Shown: positions 44,545 through 57,633 of the stretch, piece after piece
How the letters are laid out: each line of letters opens with the position of its first letter
Position numbering within the stretch: the first letter of the stretch is position 1
Assembly (NCBI GenBank): GCA_963969495.1
Contig: OZ018338.1
Span: forward strand, 47,003,206 to 47,067,205
DNA: 64,000 bases
From: Ceratothoa steindachneri
Lineage: Eukaryota; Arthropoda; Malacostraca; Isopoda; Cymothoidae
Reading direction: 5' to 3'
Notes under the pieces: model-generated
Told to the model about the DNA's origin: nothing
Database searches by the model: none
Seen by the model: only the letters and a program-made list of their open reading frames with translations
Made by a program: the position numbers and the translations under genes

Positions 44545-44814
44545 ATTGAAAAACGGGAGTTTTTTGGATAATGCAAATATCTTTAAACTTATCCAATTAA
44601 GGTCTCCGATTATAAGTAATATTAGGCAAAAACATGCCAAAACGGCTAGTTTTGAGATTCAATCGATTTCTTCAAAAAAGCTTGAAAAACGTCAGTTTTG
44701 GGAAAATAAACCGTTTTTCAAACTTAGCAAGTTATTGCTCTCGAATCTAAGTAATATTAACCTAAAACCTGGATAAACGGCCGTTTTTGAGGTTTGGTCC
44801 ATTTCCAAAATAAG
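44545..44814 (+). repeat. Monomer type I (reference)
   Basis: 270 bp. Recognised by GGATAATGCAAATATCTTT, ACATGCCAAAACGGCTAG (ACAGGTAG in early units), TTTCTTCAAAAAAGCTTG, ATTAACCTAAAACCTGG, ATAAACGGCCGTTTTTGAGG and the tail TGGTCCATTTCCAAAATAAG, which leads into the next A. Confidence 0.9.
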
Positions 44815-47172
44815 ATTGAAAAACGGGAGTTTTTTGGATGGTGCAAATATTTTAAAACCTATCCAATTAAGGTCTCCGATTATAAGTAATAATAGGCAAA
44901 AACATGGAAAAACGGCTAGTATTGAGATTCGAGCGATTTCTAAAAAAAAATCTTGAAAAACGTCAGTTTGGGGAAAATAAACCGTTTTTCAAACTTAGCA
45001 GGTTATTGCTCTCTAATCTAAGTAATATTAAGCAAAACCTGGAAAACTGGCCGTTTTTAAGGTTCGATCCATTTCTTAAAAAAGATTGAAAAACGGGAGT
45101 TTTGTGGATGGTGCAAATATTTTAAAACCTATCCAATTAAGGTCTCCGATTATAAGTGATATTAGGCAAAAACATGCGAAAACGGCCTGTTTGAGAGTCG
45201 ATCAATTTCTTAAAAAAAGCTTGAAAACGTCAGTTTTGGGGAAATAAACCGTTATTCAAACTTAGCAAGTTATTGCTCTCGAATCTAATATTAACCAAAA
45301 CCTTGAAAACCGGCCGTTTTTAAGGTTTGATGCATTTCCTAAAAAAGATTGAAAAACGGGAGTTTTTTAGATGATACAAGTATCATCAAACTTATCAAAT
45401 TAAGGTCTCCGATTATAAGTTATTTTAAGCAAAAACATGCAAAAACAGCCAGTTTTGAGATTCGACCAGTTTCTTTAAAAAACCTTGAAAAACGACAGTT
45501 TCGGAAAAATAGACGGTTTTTCAAACTTAGCAAGTGATTGCTCTCGAATCTAAGTAATATTAACCAAAACCTGGAAAACGGCCGGTTTTAAGGTTTGATC
45601 CATTTCCTAAAAAAGATTGAAAAACGGAAGTTTTTTGGATAATGCAATTATCTTTAAACTTATGAAATTAAGGTCTCTGATTATAAGTAATATTAGGCAG
45701 GAACATGCAAAAACGGCCAGTTTTGAGATTCGATCAATTTCTTTAAAAAAGCTTGAAAACGTCAGTTTTGGGAAAATAAACGGTTCTTCAAACTTAGCAG
45801 GTTATTGCTCTCGAATCTAAGTATTATTAACCAAAACCTGGACAAAACGCCCGTTTTTGACGATTGATCCATTTCCTAAAAAAAGATTGAAAAACGGGAG
45901 TTTTTTGGATCATGCAAATATATTCAAACCTATCCAATTAAGGTCTCCGATTATAAGTAATATTAGGCAAAAACATGCAAAAACGGCCAGTTTTGAGATT
46001 CGATCGATTCCTTATAAAAAGCTTGAAAAACGTCAGTTTTGGGAAAATAAAGCGTTTTTCAAACTTAGCAAGTTATTGCTCTCAAATCTAATTAATATTA
46101 ACCAAAACCTGGAAAAACAGCCGTTTTTAAGGTTTGATCTATTTTCTAATTAAGGTCTCCGATTATAAGTAATATTAGGCAAAAACATGCAAAAACTGCC
46201 AGTTTTGAGATTCAATCGATTTCTTGAAAAAAGCTTGAAAAACGTCAGTTTTGGGAAAATAAACCGTTTTTCAAACTTAGCAATTTATTGCTCTCAAATC
46301 TTAGTAATATTAACCAAAACCTGGAAAAACGGCCGTTTCAAGGTTTGGTGATTTCCAAAAAAAGATTGAAAAGCAGGAGTTTTTTGCATGGTGCAAATAT
46401 CTTCAAACCTATCCAATAAAGGTCTCCGATTATAAATAATATTAGGCAAAAACATGTAAAAACGGCCAGTTTTGAGATTCAATCGATTTCTTAAAAAAAG
46501 CTTGAAAAACGTCAGTTTTGGGAAAATAAACCGTTTTTCAAACTTAGCAAGTTATTGCTCTCGAATGTAAGTAATATAACCTCAAACCTGGAAAAACCGC
46601 CATTTTTAAGGTTTGATCCATTTCCTAAAAAAGATTGAAAAACAGGAGGTTTTTGGATAATGCAAATATCTTCAAACTTATCCAATTAAGGTCTCCGATT
46701 ATAAGTAATATTAGGCAAAAAAAACATGCAAAAACGGTCGGTTTGAGATTCGATCGATTTCTTAAAAAAAGCTCGAAAAACGTCGGTTTTGGGAAAATAA
46801 ACCGTTTTTCAAACTTAGCAATTTATTGCTCTCAAATCTTAGTAATATTAACCAAAACCTGGAAAAACGGCCGTTTCAAGGTTTGGTGATTTCCAAAAAA
46901 AGATTGAAAAGCAGGAGTTTTTTGCATGGTGCAAATATCTTCAAACCTATCCAATAAAGGTCTCCGATTATAAATAATATTAGGCAAAAACATGTAAAAA
47001 CGGCCAGTTTTGAGATTCAATCGATTTCTTAAAAAAAGCTTGAAAAACGTCAGTTTTGGGAAAATAAACCGTTTTTCAAACTTAGCAAGTTATTGCTCTC
47101 GAATGTAAGTAATATTAACCTAAAACCTGGATAAACGGCCGTTTTTGAGGTTTGGTCCATTTCCAAAATAAG
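44815..47172 (+). repeat. HOR unit 18, 9-mer with H/F and G/I hybrids, 2358 bp
   Basis: Monomer starts: A 44815, B 45085, C 45348, D 45616, E 45886, F 46149, G 46365, H/F hybrid 46634, G/I hybrid 46903. The H head changes to F at about 46820 (AGCAATTTATTGCTCTC), then a second G follows and changes to I at about 47115 (TATTAACCTAAAACC). The unit stays close to 2360 bp because the paired exchange replaced the H tail and I head with an F tail and G head. A lost its HindIII site (AAAATCTTG). Confidence 0.91.
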
Positions 47173-50100
47173 ATTGAAAAACGGAAGTTTTTTGGATGGT
47201 GCAAATATTTTAAAACCTATCCAATTAAGGTCTCCGATTATAAGTAATAATAGGCAAAAACATGGAAAAACGGCTAGTATTGAGATTCGAGCGATTTCTA
47301 AAAAAAAAGCTTGAAAAACGTCAGTTTGGGGAAAATAAACCGTTTTTCAAACTTAGCAGGTTATTGCTCTCAAATCTAAGTAATATTAAGCAAAACCTGG
47401 AAAACTGGCCGTTTTTAAGGTTCGATCCATTTCTTAAAAAAGATTGAAAAACGGGAGTTTTGTGGATGGCGCAAATATTTTAAAACCTATCCAATTAAGG
47501 TCTCCGATTATAAGTGATATTAGGCAAAAACATGCGAAAACGGCCAGTTTGAGAGTCGATCAATTTCTTAAAAAAAGCTTGACAACGTCAGTTTTGGGGA
47601 AATAAACCGTTATTCAAACTTAGCAAGTTATTGCTCTCGAATCTAATATTAACCAAAACCTTGAAAACCGGCCGTTTTTAAGGTTTGATGCATTTCCTAA
47701 AAAAGATTGAAAAACGGGAGTTTTTTAGATGATACAAGTATCATCAAACTTATCAAATTAAGGTCTCCGATTATAAGTTATATTAAGCAAAAACATGCAA
47801 AAACAGCCAGTTTTGAGATTCGACCAGTTTCTTTAAAAAACCTTGAAAAACGACAGTTTCGGAAAAATAGACGGTTTTTCAAACTTAGCAAGTGATTGCT
47901 CTCGAATCTAAGTAATATTAACCAAAACCTGGAAAACGGCCGGTTTTAAGGTTTGATCCATTTCCTAAAAAAGATTGAAAAACGGAAGTTTTTTGGATAA
48001 TGCAATTATCTTTAAACTTATGAAATTAAGGTCTCTGATTATAAGTAATATTAGGCAGGAACATGCAAAAACGGCCAGTTTTGAGATTCGATCAATTTCT
48101 TTAAAAAAGCTTGAAAACGTCAGTTTTGGGAAAATAAACCGTTCTTCAAACTTAGCAGGTTATTGCTCTCGAATCTAAGTATTATTAACCAAAACCTGGA
48201 CAAAACGCCCGTTTTTGACGATTGATCCATTTCCTAAAAAAAGATTGAAAAACGGGAGTTTTTTGGATCATGCAAATATATTCAAACCTATCCAATTAAG
48301 GTCTCCGATTATAAGTAATATTAGGCAAAAACATGCAAAAACGGCCAGTTTTGAGATTCGATCGATTCCTTATAAAAAGCTTGAAAAACGTCAGTTTTGG
48401 GAAAATAAAGCGTTTTTCAAACTTAGCAAGTTATTGCTCTCAAATCTAATTAATATTAACCAAAACCTGGAAAAACAGCCGTTTTTAAGGTTTGATCTAT
48501 TTTCTAATTAAGGTCTCCGATTATAAGTAATATTAGGCAAAAACATGCAAAAACTGCCAGTTTTGAGATTCAATCGATTTCTTGAAAAAAGCTTGAAAAA
48601 CGTCAGTTTTGGGAAAATAAACCGTTTTTCAAACTTAGCAATTTATTGCTCTCAAATCTTAGTAATATTAACCAAAACCTGGAAAAACGGCCGTTTCAAG
48701 GTTTGGTGATTTCCAAAAAAAGATTGAAAAGCAGGAGTTTTTTGCATGGTGCAAATATCTTCAAACCTATCCAATAAAGGTCTCCGATTATAAATAATAT
48801 TAGGCAAAAACATGTAAAAACGGCCAGTTTTGAGATTCAATCGATTTCTTAAAAAAAGCTTGAAAAACGTCAGTTTTGGGAAAATAAACCGATTTTCAAA
48901 CTTAGCAAGTTATTGCTCTCGAATGTAAGTAATATAACCTCAAACCTGGAAAAACCGCCATTTTTAAGGTTTGATCCATTTCCTAAAAAAGATTGAAAAA
49001 CAGGAGGTTTTTGGATAATGCAAATATCTTCAAACTTATCCAATTAAGGTCTCCGATTATAAGTAATATTAGGCAAAAAAAACATGCAAAAACGGTCGGT
49101 TTGAGATTCGATCGATTTCTTAAAAAAAGCTCGAAAAACGTCGGTTTTAGGAAAATAAACCGTTTTTCAAACTTAGCAAGTTATTGCTCTCGAATCTAAG
49201 TAATATAAAGCAAAACTTTGAAAAACGGCCGTTTTTAGGGTTTGATCCATTTCCTAAAAACTATTGAAAAACGGGAGTTTTTTGGATAATGCAAATATCT
49301 TTAAACTTATCCAATTAAGGTCTCCGATTATAAGTAATATTAGGCAAAAACATGCCAAAACGGCTAGTTTTGAGATTCAATCGATTTCTTCAAAAAAGCT
49401 TGAAAAACGTCAGTTTTGGGAAAATAAACCGTTTTTCAAACTTAGCAAGTTATTGCTCTCGAATCTAAGTAATATTAACCTAAAACCTGGATAAACGGCC
49501 ATTTTAAAGGTTTGTTCCATTTCCTAAAAAAGATTGAAAAACAGGAGGTTTTTGGATAATGCAAATATCTTCAAACTTATCCAATTAAGGTCTCCGATTA
49601 TAAGTAATATTAGGCAAAAAAAACATGCAAAAACGGTCGGTTTGAGATTCGATCGATTTCTTAAAAAAAGCTCGAAAAACGTCGGTTTTGGGAAAATAAA
49701 CCGTTTTTCAAACTTAGCAAGTTATTGCTCTCGAATCTAAGTAATATAAAGCAAAACTTTGAAAAACGGCCGTTTTTAGGGTTTGATCCATTTCCTAAAA
49801 AAGATTGAAAAACGGGAGTTTTTTGGATAATGCAAATATCTTTAAAGTTATCCAATTAAGGTCTCCGATTATAAGTAATATTAGGCAAAAACATGCCAAA
49901 ACGGCTAGTTTTGAGATTCAATCGATTTCTTCAAAAAAGCTTGAAAAACGTCAGTTTTGGGAAAATAAACCGTTTTTCAAACTTAGCAAGTTATTGCTCT
50001 CGAATCTAAGTAATATTAACCTAAAACCTGGATAAACGGCCATTTTTAAGGTTTGTTCCATTTCCTAAAAAAGATTGAAAAACAGGAGGTTTTTGGATAA

Positions 50101-50613
50101 TGCAAATATCTTCAAACTTTTCCAATTAAGGTCTCCGATTATAAGTAATATTAGGCAAAATAACATGCAAAAACGGTCGGTTTGAGATTCGATCGATTTC
50201 TTAAAAAAAGCTCGAAAAACGTCGGTTTTGGGAAAATAAACCGTTTTTCAAACTTAGCAAGTTATTGCTCTCGAATCTAAGTAATATAAAGCAAAACTTT
50301 GAAAAACGGCCGTTTTTAGGGTTTGATCCATTTCCTAAAAAAGATTGAAAAACGGGAGTTTTTTGGATAATGCAAATATCTTTAAACTTATCCAATTAAG
50401 GTCTCCGATTATAAGTAATATTAGGCAAAAACATGCCAAAACGGCTAGTTTTGAGATTCAATCGATTTCTTCAAAAAAGCTTGAAAAACGTCAGTTTGGG
50501 GAAAATAAACCGTTTTTCAAACTTAGCAAGTTATTGCTCTCGAATCTAAGTAATATTAATTTAAAACCTGGATAAACGGCCGTTTTTGAGGTTTGGTCCA
50601 TTTCCAAAATAAG
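47173..50613 (+). repeat. HOR unit 19, 13-mer with H-I dimer in triplicate, 3441 bp
   Basis: Monomer starts: A 47173, B 47443, C 47706, D 47974, E 48244, F 48507, G 48723, H 48992, I 49263, H 49533, I 49804, H 50074, I 50344. The extra 1081 bp is two more H-I pairs. The internal I-to-H joints read ATAAACGGCCATTTT and GGTTTGTTCCATTTCC, an I body with a G-like tail, so the exchange joined I to the end of G. Confidence 0.93.
48992..50613 (+). repeat. Three tandem copies of a ~541-bp H-I dimer
   Basis: Copies start at 48992, 49533 and 50074. They are nearly identical, with private changes such as AAACTATTGAAAAACGG before the first I, TTTAAAGTTATCC in the second and GGCAAAATAACATGC in the third. 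The dimer spans four ~134-bp half-repeats. Confidence 0.93.
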
Positions 50614-52970
50614 ATTGAAAAACGGGAGTTTTTTGGATGGTGCAAATATTTTAAAACCTATCCAATTAAGGTCTCCGATTATAAGTAATAATAGGCAAAA
50701 ACATGGAAAAACGGCTAGTATTGAGATTCGAGCGATTTCTAAAAAAAAAGCTTGAAAAACGTCAGTTTGGGGAAAATAAACCGTTTTTCAAACTTAGCAG
50801 GTTATTGCTCTCAAATCTAAGTAATATTAAGCAAAACCTGGAAAACTGGCCGTTTTTAAGGTTCGATCCATTTCTTAAAAAAGATTGAAAAACGGGAGTT
50901 TTGTGGATGGTGCAAATATTTTAAAACCTATCCAATTAAGGTCTCCGATTATAAGTGATATTAGGCAAAAACATGCGAAAACGGCCAGTTTGAGAGTCGA
51001 TCAATTTCTTAATAAAGCTTGAAAACGTCAGTTTTGGGGAAATAAACCGTTATTCAAACTTAGCAAGTTATTGCTCTCGAATCTAAAATTAACCAAAACC
51101 TTGAAAACCGGCCGTTTTTAAGGTTTGATGCATTTCCTAAAAAAGATTGAAAAACGGGAGTTTTTTAGATGATACAAGTATCATCAAACTTATCAAATTA
51201 AGGTCTCCGATTATAAGTTATATTAAGCAAAAACATGCAAAAACAGCCAGTTTTGAGATTCGACCAGTTTCTTTAAAAAACCTTGAAAAACGACAGTTTC
51301 GGAAAAATAGACGGTTTTTCAAACTTAGCAAGTGATTGCTCTCGAATCTAAGTAATATTAACCAAAACCTGGAAAACGGCCGGTTTTAAGGTTTGATCCA
51401 TTTCCTAAAAAAGATTGAAAAACGGAAGTTTTTTGGATAATGCAATTATCTTTAAACTTATGAAATTAAGGTCTCTGATTATAAGTAATATTAGGCAGGA
51501 ACATGCAAAAACGGCCAGTTTTGAGATTCGATCAATTTCTTTAAAAAAGCTTGAAAACGTCAGTTTTGGGAAAATAAACCGTTCTTCAAACTTAGCAGGT
51601 TATTGCTCTCGAATCTAAGTATTATTAACCAAAACCTGGACAAAACGCCCGTTTTTGACGATTGATCCATTTCCTAAAAAAAGATTGAAAAACGGGAGTT
51701 TTTTGGATCATGCAAATATATTCAAACCTATCCAATTAAGGTCTCCGATTATAAGTAATATTAGGCAAAAACATGCAAAAACGGCCAGTTTTGAGATTCG
51801 ATCGATTCCTTATAAAAAGCTTGAAAAACGTCAGTTTTGGGAAAATAAAGCGTTTTTCAAACTTAGCAGGTTATTGCTCTCAAATCTAATTAATATTAAC
51901 CAAAACCTGGAAAAACAGCCGTTTTTAAGGTTTGATCTATTTTCTAATTAAGGTCTCCGATTATAAGTAATATTAGGCAAAAACATGCAAAAACTGCCAG
52001 TTTTGAGATTCAATCGATTTCTTGAAAGAAGCTTGAAAAACGTCAGTTTTGGGAAAATAAACCGTTTTTCAAACTTAGCAATTTATTGCTCTCAAATCTT
52101 AGTAATATTAACCAAAACCTGGAAAAACGGCCGTTTCAAGGTTTGGTGATTTCCAAAAAAAGATTGAAAAGCAGGAGTTTTTTGCATGGTGCAAATATCT
52201 TCAAACCTATCCAATAAAGGTCTCCGATTATAAATAATATTAGGCAAAAACATGTAAAAACGGCCAGTTTTGAGATTCAATCGATTTCTTAAAAAAAGCT
52301 TGAAAAACGTCAGTTTTGGGAAAATAAACCGTTTTTCAAACTTAGCAAGTTATTGCTCTCGAATGTAAGTAATATAACCTCAAACCTGGAAAAACCGCCA
52401 TTTTTAAGGTTTGATCCATTTCCTAAAAAAGAGAGAAAAACGGGAGGTTTTTGGATAATGCAAATATCTTCAAACTTATCCAATTAAGGTCTCCGATTAT
52501 AAGTCATATTAGGCAAAAAACATGCAAAAACGGTCGGTTTGAGATTCGATCGATTTTTTAAAAAAAGCTCGAAAAACGTCGGTTTTGGGAAAATAAACCG
52601 TTTTTCAAACTTAGCAAGTTATTGCTCTCGAATCTAAGTAATATAAAGCAAAACTTTGAAAAACGGCCGTTTTTAGGGTTTGATCCATTTCCTAAAAAAG
52701 ATTGAAAAACGGGAGTTTTTTGGATTATGCAAATATCTTCAAACTTATCCAATTAAGGTCTCCGATTATAAGTAATATTAGGCAAAAACATGCCAAAACG
52801 GCTAGTTTTGAGATTCAATCGATTTCTTCAAAAAAGTTCGAAAAACGTCAGTTTTGGGAAAATAAACCGTTTTTCAAACTTAGCAAGTTATTGCTCTCGA
52901 ATCTAAGTAATATTAACCTAAAACCTGGATAAACGGCCGTTTTTGAGGTTTGGTCCATTTCCAAAATAAG
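50614..52970 (+). repeat. HOR unit 20, regular 9-mer, 2357 bp
   Basis: Monomer starts: A 50614, B 50884, C 51146, D 51414, E 51684, F 51947, G 52163, H 52432, I 52701. H begins AGAGAAAAACGGGAGG and keeps GGCAAAAAACATGC, both close to the H at 4161 and unlike other H copies. I has GGATTATGC and AAAAAGTTCGAAAAACG, the latter shared with the hybrid at 54521. Confidence 0.92.
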
Positions 52971-54790
52971 ATTGAAAAACGGGAGTTTTTTGGATGGTGC
53001 AAATATTTTAAAACCTATCCAATTAAGGTCTCCGATTATAAGTAATAATAGGCAAAAACATGGAAAAACGGCTAGTATTGAGATTCGAGCGATTTCTAAA
53101 AAAAAAGCTTGAAAAACGTCAGTTTGGGGAAAATAAACCGTTTTTCAAACTTAGCAGGTTATTGCTCTCAAATCTAAGTAATATTAAGCAAAACCTGGAA
53201 AACCGGCCGTTTTTAAGGTTCGATCCATTTCTTAAAAAAGATTGAAAAACGAGAGTTTTGTGGATGGTGCAAATATTTTAAAACCTATCCAATTAAGGTC
53301 TCCGATTATAAGTGATATTAGGCAAAAACATGCGAAAACGGCAAGTTTGAGAGTCGATCAATTTCTTAAAAAAAGCGTGAAAACGTCAGTTTTGGGGAAA
53401 TAAACCGTTATTCAAACTTAGCAAGTTATTGCTCTCGAATCTAATATTAACCAAAACCTTGAAAACCGGCCGTTTTTAAGGTTTGATGCATTTCCTAAAA
53501 AAGATTGAAAAACGGGAGTTTTTTAGATGATACAAGTATCATCAAACTTATCAAATTAAGGTCTCCGATTATAAGTTATATTAAGCAAAAACATGCAAAA
53601 ACAGCCAGTTTTGAGATTCGACCAGTTTCTTTAAAAAACCTTGAAAAACGACAGTTTCGGAAAAATAGACGGTTTTTCAAACTTAGCAAGTGATTGCTCT
53701 CGAATCTAAGTAATATTAACCAAAACCTGGAAAACGGCCGGTTTTAAGGTTTGATCCATTTCCTAAAATAGATTGAAAAACGGAAGTTTTTTGGATAATG
53801 CAATTATCTTTAAACTTATGAAATTAAGGTCTCTGATTATAAGTAATATTAGGCAGGAACATGCAAAAACGGCCAGTTTTGAGATTCGATCAATTTCTTT
53901 AAAAAAGCTTGAAAACGTCAGTTTTGGGAAAATAAACCGTTCTTCAAACTTAGCAGGTTATTGCTCTCGAATCTAAGTATTATTAACCAAAACCTGGACA
54001 AAACGCCCGTTTTTGACGATTGATCCATTTCCTAAAAAAAGATTGAAAAACGGGAGTTTTTTGGATCATGCAAATATATTCAAACCTATCCAATTAAGGT
54101 CTCCGATTATAAGTAATATTAGGCAAAAACATGCAAAAACGGCCAGTTTTGAGATTCGATCGATTCCTTATAAAAAGCTTGAAAAACGTCAGTTTTGGGA
54201 AAATAAAGCGTTTTTCAAACTTAGCAAGTTATTGCTCTCAAATCTAATTAATATTAACCAAAACCTGGAAAAACAGCCGTTTTTAAGGTTTGATCTATTT
54301 TCTAATTAAGGTCTCCGATTATAAGTAATATTAGGCAAAAACATGCAAAAACTGCCAGTTTTGAGATTCAATCGATTTCTTGAAAAAAGCTTGAAAAACG
54401 TCAGTTTTGGGAAAATAAACCGTTTTTCAAACTTAGCAATTTATTGCTCTCAAATCTTAGTAATATTAACCAAAACCTGGAAAAACGGCCGTTTTAAGGT
54501 TTGGTGATTTCCAAAAAAAGATTGAAAAGCAGGAGTTTTTTGCATGGTGCAAATATCTTCAAACCTATCCAATAAAGGTCTCCGATTATAAGTAATATTA
54601 GGCAAAAACATGTAAAAACGGCCGGTTTTGAGATTCAATCGATTTCTTCAAAAAAGTTCGAAAAACGTCAGTTTTGGGAAAATAAACCGTTTTTCAAACT
54701 TACCAAGTTATTGCTCTCGAATCTAAGTAATATTAACCTAAAACCTGGATAAACGGCCGTTTTTGAGGTTTGGTCCATTTCCAAAATAAG
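52971..54790 (+). repeat. HOR unit 21, contracted 7-mer, 1820 bp
   Basis: Monomer starts: A 52971, B 53241, C 53504, D 53772, E 54042, F 54305, G/I hybrid 54521. The hybrid starts as G (AAGCAGGAG, TTTTTTGCATGG) and finishes as I (TTCAAAAAAGTTCG, CCTAAAACCTGG), deleting most of G, all of H and the front of I in register. Confidence 0.92.
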
Positions 54791-55542
54791 ATTGAAAAAC
54801 GGGAGTTTTTTGGATGGTGCAAATATTTTAAAACCTATCCAATTAAGGTCTCCGATTATAAGTAATAATAGGCAAAAACATGGAAAAACGGCTAGTATTG
54901 AGATTCGAGCGATTTCTAAAAAAAAAACTTGAAAAACGTCAGTTTGGGGAAAATAAACCGTCTTTCAAACTTAGTAGGTTATTGCTCTCAAATCTAAGTA
55001 ATATTAAGCAAAACCTGGAAAACCGGCCGTTTTTAAGGTTCGATCCATTTCTTAAAAAAGATTGAAAAACGGGAGTTTTGTGGATGGTGCAAATATTTTA
55101 AAACCTATCCAATTAAGGTCTCCGATTATAAGTGATATTAGGCAAAAACATGCAAAAACGGCCAGTTTTGAGATTCGATCGATTCCTTATAAAAAGCTTG
55201 AAAAACGTCAGTTTTGGGAAAATAAAGCGTTTTTCAAACTTAGCAAGTTATTGCTCTCAAATCTAATTAATATTAACCAAAACCTGGAAAAACAGCCGTT
55301 TTTAAGGTTTGATCTATTTTCTAATTAAGGTCTCCGATTATAAGTAATATTAGGCAAAAACATGCAAAAACTGCCAGTTTTGAGATTCAATCGATTTCTT
55401 GAAAAAAGCTTGAAAAACGTCAGTTTTGGGAAAATAAACCGTTTTTCAAACTTAGCAAGTTATTGCTTTGAAACCAGAGTAATATTAACCTAAAACCTGG
55501 ATAAACGGCCGTTTTTGAGGTTTGGTCCATTTCCAAAATAAG
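54791..55542 (+). repeat. HOR unit 22, contracted 3-mer, 752 bp
   Basis: Monomer starts: A 54791, B/E hybrid 55061, F/I hybrid 55324. B changes to E between AAGTGATATTAGG and GATCGATTCCTTATAAAAAG. F changes to I after 55401, within a stretch that both types share, and ends with the TTTGAAACCAGAG mark. Two exchanges removed about 1.6 kb. The second one coincides with the left edge of the 27-kb-offset duplication. Confidence 0.92.
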
Positions 55543-57633
55543 ATTGAAAAACGGGAGTTTTTTGGATGGTGCAAATATTTTAAAACCTATCCAATTAAGG
55601 TCTCCGATTATAAGTAATAATAGGCAAAAACATGGAAAAACGGCTAGTATTGAGATTCGAGCGATTTCTAAAAAAAAAGCTTGAAAAACGTCAGTTTGGG
55701 GAAAATAAACCGTTTTTCAAACTTAGCAGGTTATTTCTCTCAAATCTAAGTAATATTAAGCAAAACCTGGAAAACTGGCCGTTTTTAAGGTTCGATCCAT
55801 TTCTTAAAAAAGATTGAAAAACGGGAGTTTTGTGGATGGTGCAAATATTTTAAAACCTATCCAATTAAGGTCTCCGATTATAAGTGATATTAGGCAAAAA
55901 CATGCGAAAACGGCCAGTTTGAGAGTCGATCAATTTCTTAAAAAAAGCTTGAAAACGTCAGTTTTGGGGAAATAAACCGTTATTCAAACTTAGCAAGTTA
56001 TTGCTCTCGAATCTAATATTAACCAAAACCTTGAAAACCGGCCGTTTTTAAGGTTTGATGCATTTCCTAAAAAAGATTGAAAAACGGAAGTTTTTTGGAT
56101 AATGCAATTATCTTTAAACTTATGAAATTAAGGTCTCTGATTATAAGTAATATTAGGCAGGAACATGCAAAAACGGCCAGTTTTGAGATTCGATCAATTT
56201 CTTTAAAAAAGCTTGAAAACGTCAGTTTTGGGAAAATAAACCGTTCTTCAAACTTAGCAGGTTATTGCTCTCGAATCTAAGTATTATTAACCAAAACCTG
56301 GACAAAACGCCCGTTTTTGACGATTGATCCATTTCCTAAAAAAGATTGAAAAACGGGAGTTTTTTGGATCATGCAAATATATTCAAACCTATCCAATTAA
56401 GGTCTCCGATTATAAGTAATATTAGGCAAAAACATGCAAAAACGGCCAGTTTTGAGATTCGATCGATTCCTTATAAAAAGCTTGAAAAACGTCAGTTTTG
56501 GGAAAATAAAGCGTTTTTCAAACTTAGCAAGTTATTGCTCTCAAATCTAATTAATATTAACCAAAACCTGGAAAAACAGCCGTTTTTAAGGTTTGATCTA
56601 TTTTCTAATTAAGGTCTCCGATTATAAGTAATATTAGGCAAAAACATGCAAAAACTGCCAGTTTTGAGATTCAATCGATTTCTTGAAAAAAGCTTGAAAA
56701 ACGTCAGTTTTGGGAAAATAAACCGTTTTTCAAACTTAGCAATTTATTGCTCTCAAATCTTAGTAATATTAACCAAAACCTGGAAAAACGGCCGTTTCAA
56801 GGTTTGGTGATTTCCAAAAAAAGATTGAAAAGCAGGAGTTTTTTGCATGGTGCAAATATCTTCAAACCTATCCAATAAAGGTCTCCGATTATAAATAATA
56901 TTAGGCAAAAACATGTAAAAACGGCCAGTTTTGAGATTCAATCGATTTCTTAAAAAAAGCTTGAAAAACGTCAGTTTTGGGAAAAACAACCGTTTTTCAA
57001 ACTTAGCAAGTTATTGCTCTCGAATGTAAGTAATATAACCTCAAACCTGGAAAAACCGCCATTTTTAAGGTTTGATCCATTTCCTAAAAAAGATTGAAAA
57101 ACAGGAGGTTTTTGGATAATGCAAATATCTTCAAACTTATCCAATTAAGGTCTCCGATTATAAGTAATATTAGGCAAAAAAAACATGCAAAAACGGTCGG
57201 TTTGAGATTCTATCGATTTCTTAAAAAGAGCTCGAAAAACGTCGGTTTTGGGAAAATAAACCGTTTTTCAAACTTAGCAAGTTATTGCTCTCGAATCTAA
57301 GTAATATAAAGCAAAACTTTGAAAAACGGCCGTTTTTAGGGTTTGATCCATTTCCTAAAAAAGATTGAAAAACGGGAGTTTTTTGGATAATGCAAATATC
57401 TTTAAACTTATCCAATTAAGGTCTCCGATTATAAGTAATATTAGGCAAAAACATGCCAAAACGGCTAGTTTTGAGATTCAATCGATTTCTTCAAAAAAGC
57501 TTGAAAAACGTCACTTTTGGGAAAATAAACCGTTTTTCAAACTTAGCAAGTTATTGCTCTCGAATCTAAGTAATATTAACCTAAAACCTGGATAAACGGC
57601 CGTTTTTGAGGTTTGGTCCATTTCCAAAATAAG
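55543..57633 (+). repeat. HOR unit 23, 8-mer lacking C, copy of unit 11, 2091 bp
   Basis: Monomer starts: A 55543, B 55813, D 56076, E 56345, F 56608, G 56824, H 57093, I 57364. It shares with unit 11 the C loss and the marks GATTCTATCG, AAAAAGAGCTCG and CGTCACTTTTGGG at an offset of 27036. Confidence 0.94.

Larger units (their letters stand above)
42455..44814 (+). repeat. HOR unit 17, reference 9-mer A-I, 2360 bp
   Basis: This unit is used as the reference for monomer types. Predicted HindIII (AAGCTT) sites fall at 42589, 42857, 43389, 43659, 43871, 44138 and 44678; C and H lack the site. With the usual site in the following A this predicts fragments of 268, 532, 270, 212, 267, 540 and 271 bp per HOR. 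B has GGCCTGTTTGAG and D has AAACGGTTCTTC, both shared with unit 18 only. Confidence 0.95.
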
